A stretch of 60,069 bases of DNA from Pseudomonadota bacterium (GTDB lineage Bacteria > Pseudomonadota > Gammaproteobacteria > Burkholderiales > JAKAFK01), in assembly GCA_021817985.1 (NCBI GenBank), contig JAKAFK010000015.1, positions 1 through 60,069 on the forward strand, in the 5' to 3' direction. A program made the position numbers and the translations under genes. Positions 44,484 through 53,914 of the stretch are shown here, one piece after another (position 1 is the stretch's first letter; each line of letters begins with the position of its first letter). The notes below the pieces were generated by a model. It was not told the origin of the DNA and searched no databases. It saw only the letters and a list, made by a program, of their open reading frames with translations.

Positions 44484-44514
44484 GTGCGCGCGGCTGCCCA
44501 AGGCAAGCGCGCAC
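44484..44514 (+). other. leader stem-loop upstream of the O-ligase gene
   Basis: GTGCGCGC (44484-44491) pairs perfectly with GCGCGCAC (44507-44514), and inside it TGCC (44495-44498) pairs with GGCA (44502-44505) around a CAA loop. This would be a strong stem at the very 5' end of the predicted transcript. Confidence 0.4.
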
Positions 44515-44583
44515 GGGGCATCGGCGCGGAAACGCCGCCCCGGCATCGTGACGTGCATCCAGGAACCGACGTCGAACACCGCC

Positions 44584-45930
44584 ATGCGTGACATTGTCCT
44601 GACGATCTTCATCTTCTCTCTCCTCCCGAGCTGTTTCATGCGGCCCTGGTTCGGCGTGCTGGTCTGGTCCTGGATCGGCTTCATGAACCCGCACAAGCTG
44701 TGCTGGGGCTTCGCGCAGACCATGCCGTTCGCCATGATGGTGGGGATTGCCACCCTCGTCGGGCTCGTGCTCTCGCGCGACAAGAAATCCATCCCCTGGA
44801 GCCGCGAGCTCGTGGTCATGCTGGTGCTGCTCACCTATTTCACGTTCACGACCTTCTTTGCATGGGCACCCCCGCACGCCTGGCCCCAGTGGGAAAAGGT
44901 CGTCAAGGTGTTCCTCATGGTCTTCGTCACCACAATGGTGATCTTCGGCAAGAAGCGCATCCATGCGCTGTTGCTCGTCATTGCGTTCAGCATCGGCTTC
45001 TACGGCGTCAAAGGGGCCATCTTCACCGTGCGAACCGGAGGACACGACGAGGTCTGGGGGCCGATGGGAACCTTCATCGGCAGCAATACTTTCCTGGGGC
45101 TCGCGATGATCATGGTTCTGCCCCTCCTGGTCTTCCTGGCACGCGAGGAAGAACGGGTGTGGATGCGCAGGCTCCTTTACGCCACCGCCACCTGCACCTT
45201 CGTCTCCATCATCTTCACCTACTCGCGCGGCGCATTCCTCGGCTTGGCCGCGATCTCTCCCCTGCTCTTCCTGCGCACCAAACACAAGGCATTGGTGAGC
45301 CTTCTCCTGGTTCCGATGCTCTTTTTCGGCGCGCAGTGGGCTCCCAAGGCGCTTTTCCACCGCGCCGACACCATAGAGCATTACCACCATGACTACTCCG
45401 CGATGCAAAGGCTACAGGCCTGGAGCGTGGCCTGGAATGTCGCCAGGACGCACCCTTTCACGGGCGGCGGATTCGAGTATGAGTGGATACCCAACAGGCA
45501 ATGGCTGTCCTACGCCGACCCGATCTACAACAAGTTCGGGCACACCGCCCGAGCCGCCCACAGCATCTACTTCCAGGTCATGGGCCAGCATGGATTTGTG
45601 GCCTTCGGGCTGTTCATCTTGCTGCTGGTCTGGGCACTCATCAGCCTGACCCGTCTTCAACGGCTCGCAAGGCTCGTTCCGGAAGCGCAGTGGATCGGCA
45701 ATTACGCCATGGCCATTCAGATCGGCATCGTGGGCTACATGGTGGCCGGCGCCTTCTTGGCCTCGGCTTATTTCGACCTGATGTGGGCATACATCGGTCT
45801 GACGGCGATTCTTCGCCGCGAGCTCGCCATCGTGACGGCGCGCGCGCCCGCAAAGGCGCCCGCCACGACAGCGCCGGCGCGCCGCGGGGGGCGCGCGTCG
45901 CTCGCGCTGGGGTACAAGAGCCTGCGCTAA
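44584..45930 (+). CDS. putative O-glycosylation ligase, exosortase A-associated (Wzy/WaaL-like, TIGR03097-like)
   Basis: Integral-membrane O-antigen ligase/polymerase-type protein of 448 residues with about ten hydrophobic segments. The conserved opening MRDIVLTIFIFSLLPSCFMRPWFGVLVWSW and WPQWEKVVKVFLM fit the exosortase A-associated family. The large periplasmic loop (~270-340) carries RLQAWSVAWNVARTHPFTGGGFE and HTARAAHSIYFQVMGQHG, with the Arg/His residues typical of Wzy/WaaL enzymes. It may polymerise the EPS or transfer it to protein. The ATG at 44584 gives the conserved N-terminus. Convergent with the VanZ-like gene. Confidence 0.92.
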   Translation: MRDIVLTIFIFSLLPSCFMRPWFGVLVWSWIGFMNPHKLCWGFAQTMPFAMMVGIATLVGLVLSRDKKSIPWSRELVVMLVLLTYFTFTTFFAWAPPHAWPQWEKVVKVFLMVFVTTMVIFGKKRIHALLLVIAFSIGFYGVKGAIFTVRTGGHDEVWGPMGTFIGSNTFLGLAMIMVLPLLVFLAREEERVWMRRLLYATATCTFVSIIFTYSRGAFLGLAAISPLLFLRTKHKALVSLLLVPMLFFGAQWAPKALFHRADTIEHYHHDYSAMQRLQAWSVAWNVARTHPFTGGGFEYEWIPNRQWLSYADPIYNKFGHTARAAHSIYFQVMGQHGFVAFGLFILLLVWALISLTRLQRLARLVPEAQWIGNYAMAIQIGIVGYMVAGAFLASAYFDLMWAYIGLTAILRRELAIVTARAPAKAPATTAPARRGGRASLALGYKSLR

Positions 45931-45939
45931 AGGGACGGA

Positions 45940-45976
45940 CGGGCCTTTCTCGCCGCGCCGCGAAGAAGCGGGCCCG
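45940..45976. terminator. possible bidirectional stem-loop terminator
   Basis: In the 66-base space between two convergent genes, CGGGCC (45940-45945) pairs with GGCCCG (45971-45976), with further pairing inside (TTCT with AGAA). There is no T-tract. Terminator function is a guess based on position. Confidence 0.3.
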
Positions 45977-45996
45977 GCGAGGACCGGCACGCGCAA

Positions 45997-47094
45997 TCAG
46001 GTCTCGCGAAAGGAGCGTCTCGTGGCGAGGTACACCAAGGCAAGCACGGGCCAGACATCGGACAGGATGTAGGCCAAGCCGGCGATATTGAAAAGCCTCT
46101 CGGGAACTGGCGCGATGAAAGGCAGGATATTGGGCGCCTGGGGATCGCCCAGCCGGTAGGCGGCCTCGGCGAGCACGAAGGTCGCCAGCATCGCCATCGC
46201 CCAGGCCGGGCGGGCACGCTCGCCGCGCCGCAGAAGGACGACGAGGAGCAGGATGCCCCCGCCCAAGCCCGAGACGGCCTCGAGCGAGATCAACCGGCCG
46301 AGCATGGCCAGTTTGAGAAACGCCGCCGCCGCCAGGAACTTCAGCACGACCATCGCCAGCAGCAAGACCACGAGCGCCGGAGCGGCCTCCCGTCCAGGCT
46401 TGAGCAATGTCGCGGTGAAAAGTCCGAGGCTGGTGATCTCGAGCATGAAAATCACGGCCTGCTGCGGCTGGAAGAGGACGGGATGCCGAAGCGTCTCCCA
46501 CATCGGCGTCAGATGAATGGGGATGCTGCAGGTGATCAGCGCCGGCGCCTGCAGGCCGAGCTGCGAGAGCGCCCATAAGCCCAGCAGGGACAATCCGAGA
46601 CCGGTTCCCGGCAGGAACCAGCGCGCTCGCCAGCGCGCGATGAAACGCCCGGGAAACCGATCGGGCGCGCTCCACATGTGGAAGAGAGCACCCAGCAGAC
46701 TGCCGCAGGTGTTCGTGGCGATGTCGAGGGTCGAGGCATCGCGCACGGGGATGAACGCCTGCGCCGTTTCCATCATGAGGCTTAGGATCGCCCCTCCTTC
46801 GGTCGCGAGGAGCAGCGCGCCCAGCGCGCTATGGCTGCGACGCAGCGTGCGCGAGAGCAGGAATCCCAACGGCAGGTATGCGAGCACGTTGGTGATCGTA
46901 TCCGTGTGGGTGATGAAGCGCGGCCAGGGCTTGATCAGGAACGCCATTGCGTTGTCCGGCGGCACGCGCCAGCCGGTATACGGGTAAAGGCTCCCCGCGA
47001 TAATCAAGATCACGTACACTAGCAGGCTCACGTGGGTGAGCAGCCGGGAGCGCACTGCGTAGCCCCGTGCGGTGCGGACGGGCGGCAAGGTCAT
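45997..47094 (-). CDS. VanZ-family membrane protein
   Basis: 365 residues from the ATG at 47094, with about ten hydrophobic segments. The VanZ core lies at the N-terminus: SLYPYTGWRVP, HTDTITNVLAYLPLGFLLSRTL, then METAQAFIPVRDASTLDIATNTCGSLLG. The C-terminal half is a further set of membrane helices of unknown function. VanZ-like proteins are common in exosortase loci, but their activity there is not established. Divergent from the DHH gene over 133 bases. Confidence 0.85.
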   Translation of the reverse strand: MTLPPVRTARGYAVRSRLLTHVSLLVYVILIIAGSLYPYTGWRVPPDNAMAFLIKPWPRFITHTDTITNVLAYLPLGFLLSRTLRRSHSALGALLLATEGGAILSLMMETAQAFIPVRDASTLDIATNTCGSLLGALFHMWSAPDRFPGRFIARWRARWFLPGTGLGLSLLGLWALSQLGLQAPALITCSIPIHLTPMWETLRHPVLFQPQQAVIFMLEITSLGLFTATLLKPGREAAPALVVLLLAMVVLKFLAAAAFLKLAMLGRLISLEAVSGLGGGILLLVVLLRRGERARPAWAMAMLATFVLAEAAYRLGDPQAPNILPFIAPVPERLFNIAGLAYILSDVWPVLALVYLATRRSFRET

Positions 47095-47227
47095 GGCGTC
47101 GGGCGGAACGATTCTGCAATGCCCAAACTTAGCATAGCGACGCCCCCGAGTACAATGGCCGCGGGCACGCGCCCGACATAGGGCGTCAAAGGCGTCGGCG
47201 TGGCGCCATCCGAGGATAGGGGAAAAG

Positions 47228-48193
47228 ATGCACTTCGATGTGTTCAACGGCGATGCGGACGGCCTTTGCGCGCTCAATCAGCTGCGACTTGCGCAGCCTG
47301 CCGCGTCGACGCTCGTGACCGGCGTCAAGCGCGATATCACGCTGCTCGAGCGGGTGTGCGCGCAAGCCGGCGACGACGTGCTGGTGCTCGACATCGCCCT
47401 CAAGCAAAACCGCAAGGGGCTCGACGCTCTGCTCCAATCCGGCGCGCGGGTGCGCTACTTCGACCATCACGTGCCCGGCGACATCCCGGACCATCCTAAT
47501 CTCGAGACGCATATCGACATCCGCCCGGACGTGTGCACCAGTCTCCTCGTCAATGCCTACCTGGGCGGCCGTTATCTGGCGTGGGCGGTGGTGGCGGCGT
47601 TCGGGGACAATCTGCGCGACACGGCCTTGCAGGCGGCGCAACCCCTGCATCTCTCGTCGGACGCGCTCGCGACGCTCGAACGGCTGGGCGAGTACATCAA
47701 CTACAATGCCTATGGCGAGTCGGTGGAGGACTTGCTCTATCCGCCCGAAACGCTCTATCGGCTGATCAACCGCTATCCGGACCCGCTCGACTTCGTCGCG
47801 GAGGAGGCGGCATTCGCGCGCCTCGCGCAAGGCATGGCGGGCGACTTGGCGGCCGCCCGTGCGCTTTTGCCGGAAGAGGCGAGAGAAGGTGGTGCGATCT
47901 ACGTATTGCCGGACGCGGGCTGGAGCCGGCGCGTGGTGGGCACTTTTGCCAACGAGCTGGCGCGCGCGGAACCCTACCGCGCCCATGCGATCCTCACACG
48001 GCATGCCGCCGGGGGGTTCGTGGTCAGCGTGCGTGCTCCCTGGGCCACGAAGCTCGGCGCCGAGGAGGTTTGCCGACAATTCGCGAGCGGGGGCGGACGG
48101 GCCGCCGCGGCGGGCATCAACGACCTGCCTGAGGCCGAGGTGGCACGCTTCATGGCGGCCTTTCACCAGCGCTTTCCGCGCGCCGCCGGATGA
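47228..48193 (+). CDS. DHH/DHHA1-family phosphoesterase
   Basis: 321 residues. Metal-binding motifs: FNGDADGL (6-13), the LVLDIALKQN strand and YFDHHVPG (DHH at 79-81). The DHHA1-type substrate loop GGGRAAAAGIN is near the C-terminus. Related enzymes hydrolyse nanoRNA, cyclic dinucleotides or pyrophosphate; which one applies cannot be told. Ribosome site AGGGGAAAAG directly precedes the ATG. TACAAT at 47151-47156 is a possible -10. Confidence 0.85.
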   Translation: MHFDVFNGDADGLCALNQLRLAQPAASTLVTGVKRDITLLERVCAQAGDDVLVLDIALKQNRKGLDALLQSGARVRYFDHHVPGDIPDHPNLETHIDIRPDVCTSLLVNAYLGGRYLAWAVVAAFGDNLRDTALQAAQPLHLSSDALATLERLGEYINYNAYGESVEDLLYPPETLYRLINRYPDPLDFVAEEAAFARLAQGMAGDLAAARALLPEEAREGGAIYVLPDAGWSRRVVGTFANELARAEPYRAHAILTRHAAGGFVVSVRAPWATKLGAEEVCRQFASGGGRAAAAGINDLPEAEVARFMAAFHQRFPRAAG

Positions 48194-48588
48194 AGCGCAT
48201 CGCGGCGTCTCCAGGCGCCGCCCGCCGGCCGGCAGGACGCCTGCGGCGACCGCCGAACCCACCCCGATAGCGGCCAACGGGTCGATGGACCCCGACGACG
48301 GCAGCGCCTGGCACGGCCGACTCTCGGCGCGGCGCATACGTTTTGCGCCCGGCCCGAGTTGACCGCTTCTCATTTCCAGCGCATACTTCAAAAAAACTTA
48401 TAGTGTGCACGAGAGAATATTATCGTGCATGGCGCGCCCCGGAGGCATTCACGGAGCGAGTGCGTTGTAATGCGCAAGTCATAACAAAAGGGAATAATTA
48501 AGCACGAGAACCGATGGAAGACGGCGGACGAGGCGTCGGACAACCCCGGCCATCCTGAACGATCGTCCGACCTGTCCGCCGCGTCCGC
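48194..48588. other. 395-base non-coding region upstream of the HDOD gene
   Basis: No gene supported. It is notably AT-rich at 48385-48505 for this genome and contains the inverted repeat at 48406-48429 and AT tracts such as those at 48480-48500, so it is probably the control region of the signalling genes downstream. Confidence 0.5.
48406..48429. promoter_or_regulatory. inverted repeat overlapping a -10-like hexamer
   Basis: TGCACGA (48406-48412) and TCGTGCA (48423-48429) are perfect 7-base arms separated by 10 bases; centre-to-centre spacing is ~17 bases. TATTAT (48418-48423) lies between them and matches 5 of 6 bases of a -10. This looks like a repressor-operator/promoter overlap. The -35 region is not convincing. 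Confidence 0.4.
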
Positions 48589-49500
48589 ATGCCGCGCACG
48601 GTTCCAACGCGCTTCGCCCTCATTGAATCACGGCTGCCCATGCTCCCTGCCATAGACGAACAAGCCGCAAACAACCTCCTCAAGGGATTCAGCATTCCCG
48701 CCAAACCCTCCACCTTGGTCGCGGTGCAGAGGGAACAAGCCAAGGCCGATCCGGACCTCAAGAAGATCGCGCACGTGATCAGCGGTGATCCGGGGCTTGC
48801 GGCGGCGGTCATCAAGACCATCAATTCACCCTTTTTTGGCCTGGGCGCCAAGGTGACGTCCATCCCGCAGGCCGTCGTGCTGCTCGGCCTGAAGAACGTG
48901 TCCGCCCTGGTCACCTCCTTTTCGCTGCGCAACGCGCTGGCCGGCAAGCAGGTCAGCATGGAGCGCTTTTGGGACAGCGCGCTCCATATCGCCGCGATTT
49001 CCACCGACCTCGCCAGAAAACTCCCCGGCATCGCCACCGAGGACGCGTATGCTCTAGGCATGTTTCACGATTGCGGGATCGCGATCATGATGCAGAAGTT
49101 CGGCGACTACAAGGAGTTTCTCAGGGACGCCAACCAGGCCAAGCAATCGATCGTGGCGCTCGAGGAAGAGCGCTACGACACCAACCACGCCTCATTGGGC
49201 TATCTGGTGGCACGCTCCTGGAATCTCCCCGAACACCTGTGCTTGTCGATCTTGCATCATCATGAGCGCACGCTGTTTTCGGACCCTGCCCGCGCGCTCT
49301 CCGACACCGTCTTATCTTTGGTCGCCGTCCTCAAGATCGCGACGCACTTCAGTCATCGCAACCGGGGACTGGATGACGCCGACGATTGGCCGGTTCTCAA
49401 GGAACACACGCTTCGCCATCTCGGCATCACGGAAGACGAATTGTCAGAAATGGAGGCCGACGCGGGCGAGAAGCATGCGCTGTCGATAAATCTCGCCTAA
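48589..49500 (+). CDS. HDOD-domain signalling protein
   Basis: 303 residues forming a single HDOD domain: SIPAKPSTLVAVQREQAKADPDLKKIAHVISGDPGLAAAVIK, then INSPFFGLGAKVTSIPQAVVLLGLKNVSALV (the hallmark) and FHDCGIAIMM. HDOD proteins lack the full HD metal site and act as regulatory scaffolds. ATGs at 48589 and 48640 are both possible; neither has a good ribosome site. First of three consecutive HD-superfamily genes. Confidence 0.9.
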   Translation: MPRTVPTRFALIESRLPMLPAIDEQAANNLLKGFSIPAKPSTLVAVQREQAKADPDLKKIAHVISGDPGLAAAVIKTINSPFFGLGAKVTSIPQAVVLLGLKNVSALVTSFSLRNALAGKQVSMERFWDSALHIAAISTDLARKLPGIATEDAYALGMFHDCGIAIMMQKFGDYKEFLRDANQAKQSIVALEEERYDTNHASLGYLVARSWNLPEHLCLSILHHHERTLFSDPARALSDTVLSLVAVLKIATHFSHRNRGLDDADDWPVLKEHTLRHLGITEDELSEMEADAGEKHALSINLA

Positions 49501-49633
49501 AGACGCCTTCGGGCCTCATGGCCGAGGCCACGACGCCTTGAGGGGGTTTTGCGACTGCAACGCGTGCCGACGCACCCGTCACTGGACCGGATATGTCGGG
49601 AATCTCTCCCGAGAGCTTCGCCCCAAGAACGCC

Positions 49634-51067
49634 GTGAAACCACGCGCATCGCTTCTTGCCGATCTCTGGCGCCGCCTCACGGGGCGCCCTGGCCGCGCTC
49701 GCGCCGGCGCAACGGGCGGCGCTTCGGCGCAGCGCGATCCCACCTTCATGCTGCTGAACGAAAGGGCGCCCATCAAGCAGGCGCCGGCCGCGGCACCGGG
49801 CGAGTCGCGCCGCCCCCCGGAGGCTGTGAACGCCGAGGCGGGGGAGGACAAGAGCCCATCCCTCATCTGCCGCGAAGCCATCCTTGATCGTACCCAACGG
49901 GTCGCGGCCTACGAATTCATGCTGAACCCGAACGCGCGATCCAGGATCCGCGCGAGCAGCGAACGCGTGCTTCGCCTGTATGACGAAGTCCTCGTGCAGC
50001 ACATTCTCGACCTGCGGCCCGAGCGGCTCCTGGGCCACCGGCTGGCCTTCATCACCCTGCGTGCGCAATCGCTCGACCTTGCGCTGGTCCGCGACCTGCC
50101 GAGATCCAACACCGTGCTCGCGCTGCGTTTCCCCGACCACGCGCCTGACCTGCCGCGCCAAATGGCCGAGCTCAAGGGGGCCGGATTTCGTCTCGCGCTC
50201 GATGAAGCGGATGGAATCGCACAGATCCAGCCCTATCTCGAGCTCGCCGACTTCGTCGCGCTGGATGCGTCGGCCTATGCCCCTGCGGCGCTTGCCCAAA
50301 TGACCTCGGCGATCGCCGCCCGCTCGATCAAAATTCGCTTGATCGCCAAGCACCTCCAGTCCCTGGAGGACTTCCGGATGTGCGATCGGTTGCCGTTCCA
50401 TTACTTTCAGGGCACCTTTGTCACCAGTCGAGAAAGCTGGGATCAGCCCCGCGCCGATGGGAGTCGGGCGAAGCTTTGCGAACTCCTCAACCGCGTACGC
50501 GCCAATGCCGCGCCGGCCGAACTGAGCGCGCTTCTGATGCGCGACCCCGTGCTCGCGTACCGGTTCCTGCGGCACGTCAACTCGGCCGCCTATGGCTACT
50601 CGAAGGTCACTACCGTGGACCAGGGCCTGCTGCTCCTCGGGCGAGACAAGCTCTATCGTTGGCTGAGCATGCTGCTCTTCGCGGTGGGTGATCGGGGAGC
50701 GCTGGATTTCGCCCTGATGGAGAATGCGGTGATCCGGGCACGGCTGATGGAGACCGTCGGCGAGGGCCAGATGCCCCCCCCCGAGCGGAACGATCTCTTC
50801 GTGACCGGCATGTTCTCCCTGTTGGACGTTCTGTTCAAAACCCCGATGCGCGAGGTGATCAAGCACCTCACGCTTCCTGCATCCATCGAGGATGCCCTGC
50901 TGTTCCAGCACGGCAAGTACGCGCCGTATCTCAAACTCGCCATTGCGGCCGAGGGATTCGAGGAGAACGAGCTGACGACGCTTGCGGCCCAGTGCGGTGT
51001 GGCGGAGAAGACTGTGAACATGCTGCACCTTGATGCGCTGGTCTGGGCGCAGGAGCTGGCCTTCTAG
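49634..51067 (+). CDS. EAL-HDOD (YuxH-type) protein with degenerate EAL domain
   Basis: About 477 residues from a GTG at 49634; TTG 49538 and ATG 49748 are alternatives and no start is decisive. The N-terminal domain keeps the EAL fold (ICREAILDRTQRVAAYEFML), but catalytic residues are altered: the ExLxR motif is EFMLN and the DDFG loop reads DEADG. It therefore probably does not hydrolyse c-di-GMP. The C-terminal HDOD domain shows LSALLMRDPVLAYRFLRHVNSAAYGY and VDQGLLLLGRDKLYRWL. It is followed 49 bases later by the HD-GYP gene. Confidence 0.88.
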   Translation: MKPRASLLADLWRRLTGRPGRARAGATGGASAQRDPTFMLLNERAPIKQAPAAAPGESRRPPEAVNAEAGEDKSPSLICREAILDRTQRVAAYEFMLNPNARSRIRASSERVLRLYDEVLVQHILDLRPERLLGHRLAFITLRAQSLDLALVRDLPRSNTVLALRFPDHAPDLPRQMAELKGAGFRLALDEADGIAQIQPYLELADFVALDASAYAPAALAQMTSAIAARSIKIRLIAKHLQSLEDFRMCDRLPFHYFQGTFVTSRESWDQPRADGSRAKLCELLNRVRANAAPAELSALLMRDPVLAYRFLRHVNSAAYGYSKVTTVDQGLLLLGRDKLYRWLSMLLFAVGDRGALDFALMENAVIRARLMETVGEGQMPPPERNDLFVTGMFSLLDVLFKTPMREVIKHLTLPASIEDALLFQHGKYAPYLKLAIAAEGFEENELTTLAAQCGVAEKTVNMLHLDALVWAQELAF

Positions 51068-51116
51068 CCGGGCCGGTCACCGGGACCTGCGAGTGGGTGC
51101 ATCTGCGGAGACGATA

Positions 51117-52355
51117 ATGGCCAACGGCCCCCAAACCCTGAAGAAAATCAAGGTTCGCGACGTCCGCCTCGGGATGTTCGTTCATGAGCTGTGCGGCAGC
51201 TGGATGGAGCATCCGTTCTGGAAGACTCGCTTTCGCCTCACCGATTTGGACGACTTGAGAAGCCTGAAGTCATGCGGGATCGCCGAGATCTGGATCGATA
51301 CGGCCAAGGGGCTCGACGTCGAAGCGTCTGCACCTTCGGTGAGCCGGGCGAACGGGGACCGGGAGGTGGAGACGGCGCTTCGGCAAGTGGCCACGGAAAG
51401 CCGCACGGACGCGCCTCTTCGGTGCACCATGACCGAGGAACTCGATCGCGCGCGAGTCATTCACGCACAGGCCAAGGAGGCGGTCGTCTCCATGTTCCAG
51501 GAGGTGCGCATGGGGCAGGCGCTGCAGATCGACGGTGTCGTCGACGTCGTGGACGACATCGCGCAGTCCGTCTCGCGCAATCCCTCCGCGTTCCTGAGTC
51601 TCGCCAGGCTCAAGAACAAGGATGACTATACCTACCTGCACTCCGTCGCGGTATGCGCCTTCATGATGGCCCTGGGGAAGCAGCTCGGACTGGAAGGCGC
51701 GACGCTGCGAAGCGCGGGACTGGCCGGGCTGCTGCATGACGTCGGCAAGATGGCGATCCCCGACGAGGTGCTCAATAAGCCCGGGAAGCTCACCGACGCG
51801 GAGTTCGACCTGATGAAGACGCACCCGCGGCGGGGATGGGAAATTTTGAGCGAGGCCGCCCAGGCCAACGATGTGGCCCTCGACGTGTGCCTGCACCACC
51901 ATGAGCGGGTCGACGGAACCGGCTATCCGGACCGGCTATCCGGCGACGCCTTATCGCTCTTCGCCCGGATGGGCGCGGTGTGCGACGTCTACGATGCGCT
52001 CACGTCCGACCGTTGCTACAAAAAGGGCTGGACGCCGGTGGAAACGATCCGCAAGATGACGGAGTGGATGAACGGACATTTCGACCAACGGGTGTTCCAC
52101 GCCTTCGTCAAGGTCGTCGGGATCTTTCCGGCGGGCACGCTGGTACGGCTGAAATCCGGACGTCTGGGCATCGTCACCGATCAGACGGAGAACAACCTGC
52201 TCGCCCCGGTCGTCAAGGTCTTTTTCTCCGCCAATGCCAATGCGCACATCATGCCAGAGTTCGTCGATCTTTCGAAATCCCGCGACGCGATCGCGAGTTG
52301 CGAAGACGCGGCGAACTGGGGATTCGATACCAAGGTCATCGCGGCAATCGCCTGA
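51117..52355 (+). CDS. HD-GYP domain c-di-GMP phosphodiesterase (DUF3391 + HD-GYP)
   Basis: 412 residues. The N-terminal DUF3391 has KKIKVRDVRLGMFVHEL and FRLTDLDDLRSLKSCGI. The HD-GYP domain has HSVAVCAF, HD at 207-208 in LLHDVGKM, and HHHERVDGTGYPDRL with GYP at 269-271; all metal-binding motifs are intact, so it should hydrolyse c-di-GMP. The ATG at 51117 has GGAG six bases upstream. It may control EPS output, since c-di-GMP commonly does, but that link here is inference. Convergent with ubiB. Confidence 0.92.
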   Translation: MANGPQTLKKIKVRDVRLGMFVHELCGSWMEHPFWKTRFRLTDLDDLRSLKSCGIAEIWIDTAKGLDVEASAPSVSRANGDREVETALRQVATESRTDAPLRCTMTEELDRARVIHAQAKEAVVSMFQEVRMGQALQIDGVVDVVDDIAQSVSRNPSAFLSLARLKNKDDYTYLHSVAVCAFMMALGKQLGLEGATLRSAGLAGLLHDVGKMAIPDEVLNKPGKLTDAEFDLMKTHPRRGWEILSEAAQANDVALDVCLHHHERVDGTGYPDRLSGDALSLFARMGAVCDVYDALTSDRCYKKGWTPVETIRKMTEWMNGHFDQRVFHAFVKVVGIFPAGTLVRLKSGRLGIVTDQTENNLLAPVVKVFFSANANAHIMPEFVDLSKSRDAIASCEDAANWGFDTKVIAAIA

Positions 52356-52382
52356 CGCGCCTGCGCCGGGATGGCGACCGGC

Positions 52383-53903
52383 TCACCCGAACCGCAACCG
52401 AACCTGCAGCACCACGATCGCGAGCAGGAGCACGACCACCCCGGCAAGCAGCCGATACGTCCACCGCAGCGACCTCTCCAGGCGCTCGATGGCGAGGTCC
52501 GCCTGCGCCACCTCCGCTTGCAGGCGCCGATGGACCAGCCGCGGCAATTCGGGCAGGAGCGTGCCCCATTGCGGGGCCTCCTTCTTTAAGGTCGCCAGCA
52601 ACCCACGCCAGCCCACCTGTTCGCTCATCCAGCGCTCCAGGAAAGGCTTGGCCGTGCGCCACAGGTCCAGATCCGGATCCAGCTGGCGCCCGAGGCCTTC
52701 GATGTTGAGCAGGGTCTTCTGGAGCAGCACGAGCTGCGGCTGGATCTCGACGTTGAAGCGGCGGGAGGCCTGGAACAGGCGCAGCAGCACCTTGCCGAAG
52801 GAAATTTCCTTCAGCGGGCGGTCGAACACCGGTTCGCACACCGCGCGGATGGCGGCTTCGAACTCGTCCAGACGGGTATCGGGCGGCGCCCAGCCGGCCT
52901 CGATGTGCGCCGCGGCCACGCGGCGGTAGTCGCGCCGGAAGAAGGCCAGGAAATTCTGCGCGAGGTAGTTCTTGTCGACATCGGTGAGTGTGCCCATGAT
53001 GCCGAAGTCGAGCGCGATGTATTGCCCCCCCGCCCCCACGAAGATGTTCCCCGGATGCATGTCCGCATGGAAGAAACCGTCGCGGAACACCTGCGTGAAG
53101 AAGATCTCGACCCCCGCCGAGGCGAGCCGGGGAATGTCCACGCCCTGCGCACGCAAAGCCTCCACCTGGGAGATCGGCGTACCGTGCATCCGCTCCATCA
53201 CCATCACTTCGGTGTGGCAATAGTCCCAGTAAACCTCAGGCACCTTCAGCAGCGCGGAGCCTTCGAAGTTGCGGCGCAGCTGGCTTGCATTGGCCGCCTC
53301 GATCATGAAATCGAGCTCGGCGTCGAGGTGCTTGGCAAACTCCGCGACCACCTCGCGCGGACGCAGGCGCTTGCCATCCGCCCACAAGGTTTCGACCAGG
53401 CCGGCGCCGACCTCGAGCAAGGAGAGGTCCTTGGCGATGATGCGCCCGATGCCTGGGCGCAGAACCTTGACGGCGACCTCGCGCCCATCGGCCAGCCGGG
53501 CGAAATGCACCTGGGCCACCGAGGCGCTGGCCACCGGGGTGAGCGCGAATTCCGGGAAGACTTCGGAGAGCGGGCATCCATAGGCGCGCGCCAGGGTGGC
53601 GAGAACCGCGTCCGCGTCGAAGGGCGGCACGCGATCTTGCAGCTTGGCGAGCTCGTCGGCCAGATCCGCGGGCAGCAGATCGCGGCGCGTGGACAGCGCT
53701 TGCCCGAACTTGACGAAAATCGGGCCCAGGGCCTCCAGCGCACGCCGCAGACGCACCGCGCGCGGCTCCTCGAGGCGGCGCCAGAACAGCAGCGCGCGGA
53801 AGAGCACCTGCAGCCAGCGAAAGCGCGCATGGCCCAGGAAGAATTCCTCCAGCCCAAAACGTACGGAGATGGCCAGGATGCGGACAAGGCGCAGGAGACG
53901 CAT
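52383..53903 (-). CDS. ubiB: ubiquinone biosynthesis regulatory kinase-like protein UbiB
   Basis: 506 residues from the ATG at 53903. UbiB is a membrane-bound atypical kinase/ATPase needed for ubiquinone synthesis. [20 protein letters not shown] carries the KxGQ motif (65-68), [11 protein letters not shown] the Ala-rich loop, [13 protein letters not shown] the catalytic loop and LDFGIMG the metal-binding DFG. A C-terminal hairpin ([18 protein letters not shown]) is the membrane anchor. Longer upstream starts lie in the ubiJ frame and are rejected. Order ubiE-ubiJ-ubiB. Confidence 0.95.
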   Translation of the reverse strand: MRLLRLVRILAISVRFGLEEFFLGHARFRWLQVLFRALLFWRRLEEPRAVRLRRALEALGPIFVKFGQALSTRRDLLPADLADELAKLQDRVPPFDADAVLATLARAYGCPLSEVFPEFALTPVASASVAQVHFARLADGREVAVKVLRPGIGRIIAKDLSLLEVGAGLVETLWADGKRLRPREVVAEFAKHLDAELDFMIEAANASQLRRNFEGSALLKVPEVYWDYCHTEVMVMERMHGTPISQVEALRAQGVDIPRLASAGVEIFFTQVFRDGFFHADMHPGNIFVGAGGQYIALDFGIMGTLTDVDKNYLAQNFLAFFRRDYRRVAAAHIEAGWAPPDTRLDEFEAAIRAVCEPVFDRPLKEISFGKVLLRLFQASRRFNVEIQPQLVLLQKTLLNIEGLGRQLDPDLDLWRTAKPFLERWMSEQVGWRGLLATLKKEAPQWGTLLPELPRLVHRRLQAEVAQADLAIERLERSLRWTYRLLAGVVVLLLAIVVLQVRLRFG

Positions 53904-53914
53904 GCCCGGCCTCT

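Larger units (their letters stand above)
43885..44583. other. 699-base non-coding gap with divergent promoters
   Basis: No ORF here looks like a protein family; the long frames are Arg/Pro-rich products of GC bias. The left end holds the ribosome site of the TPR gene. The right end (44444-44514) holds a palindrome, a promoter-like pair and a stem-loop described separately. The middle has no recognisable RNA gene. Confidence 0.5.

Noticed and set aside
43958-44551. Possible small genes in the 700-base gap (187 and 194 codons)
   Set aside because: Arg/Pro-rich translations without a fold-like pattern, no ribosome site, and mutually overlapping on both strands.
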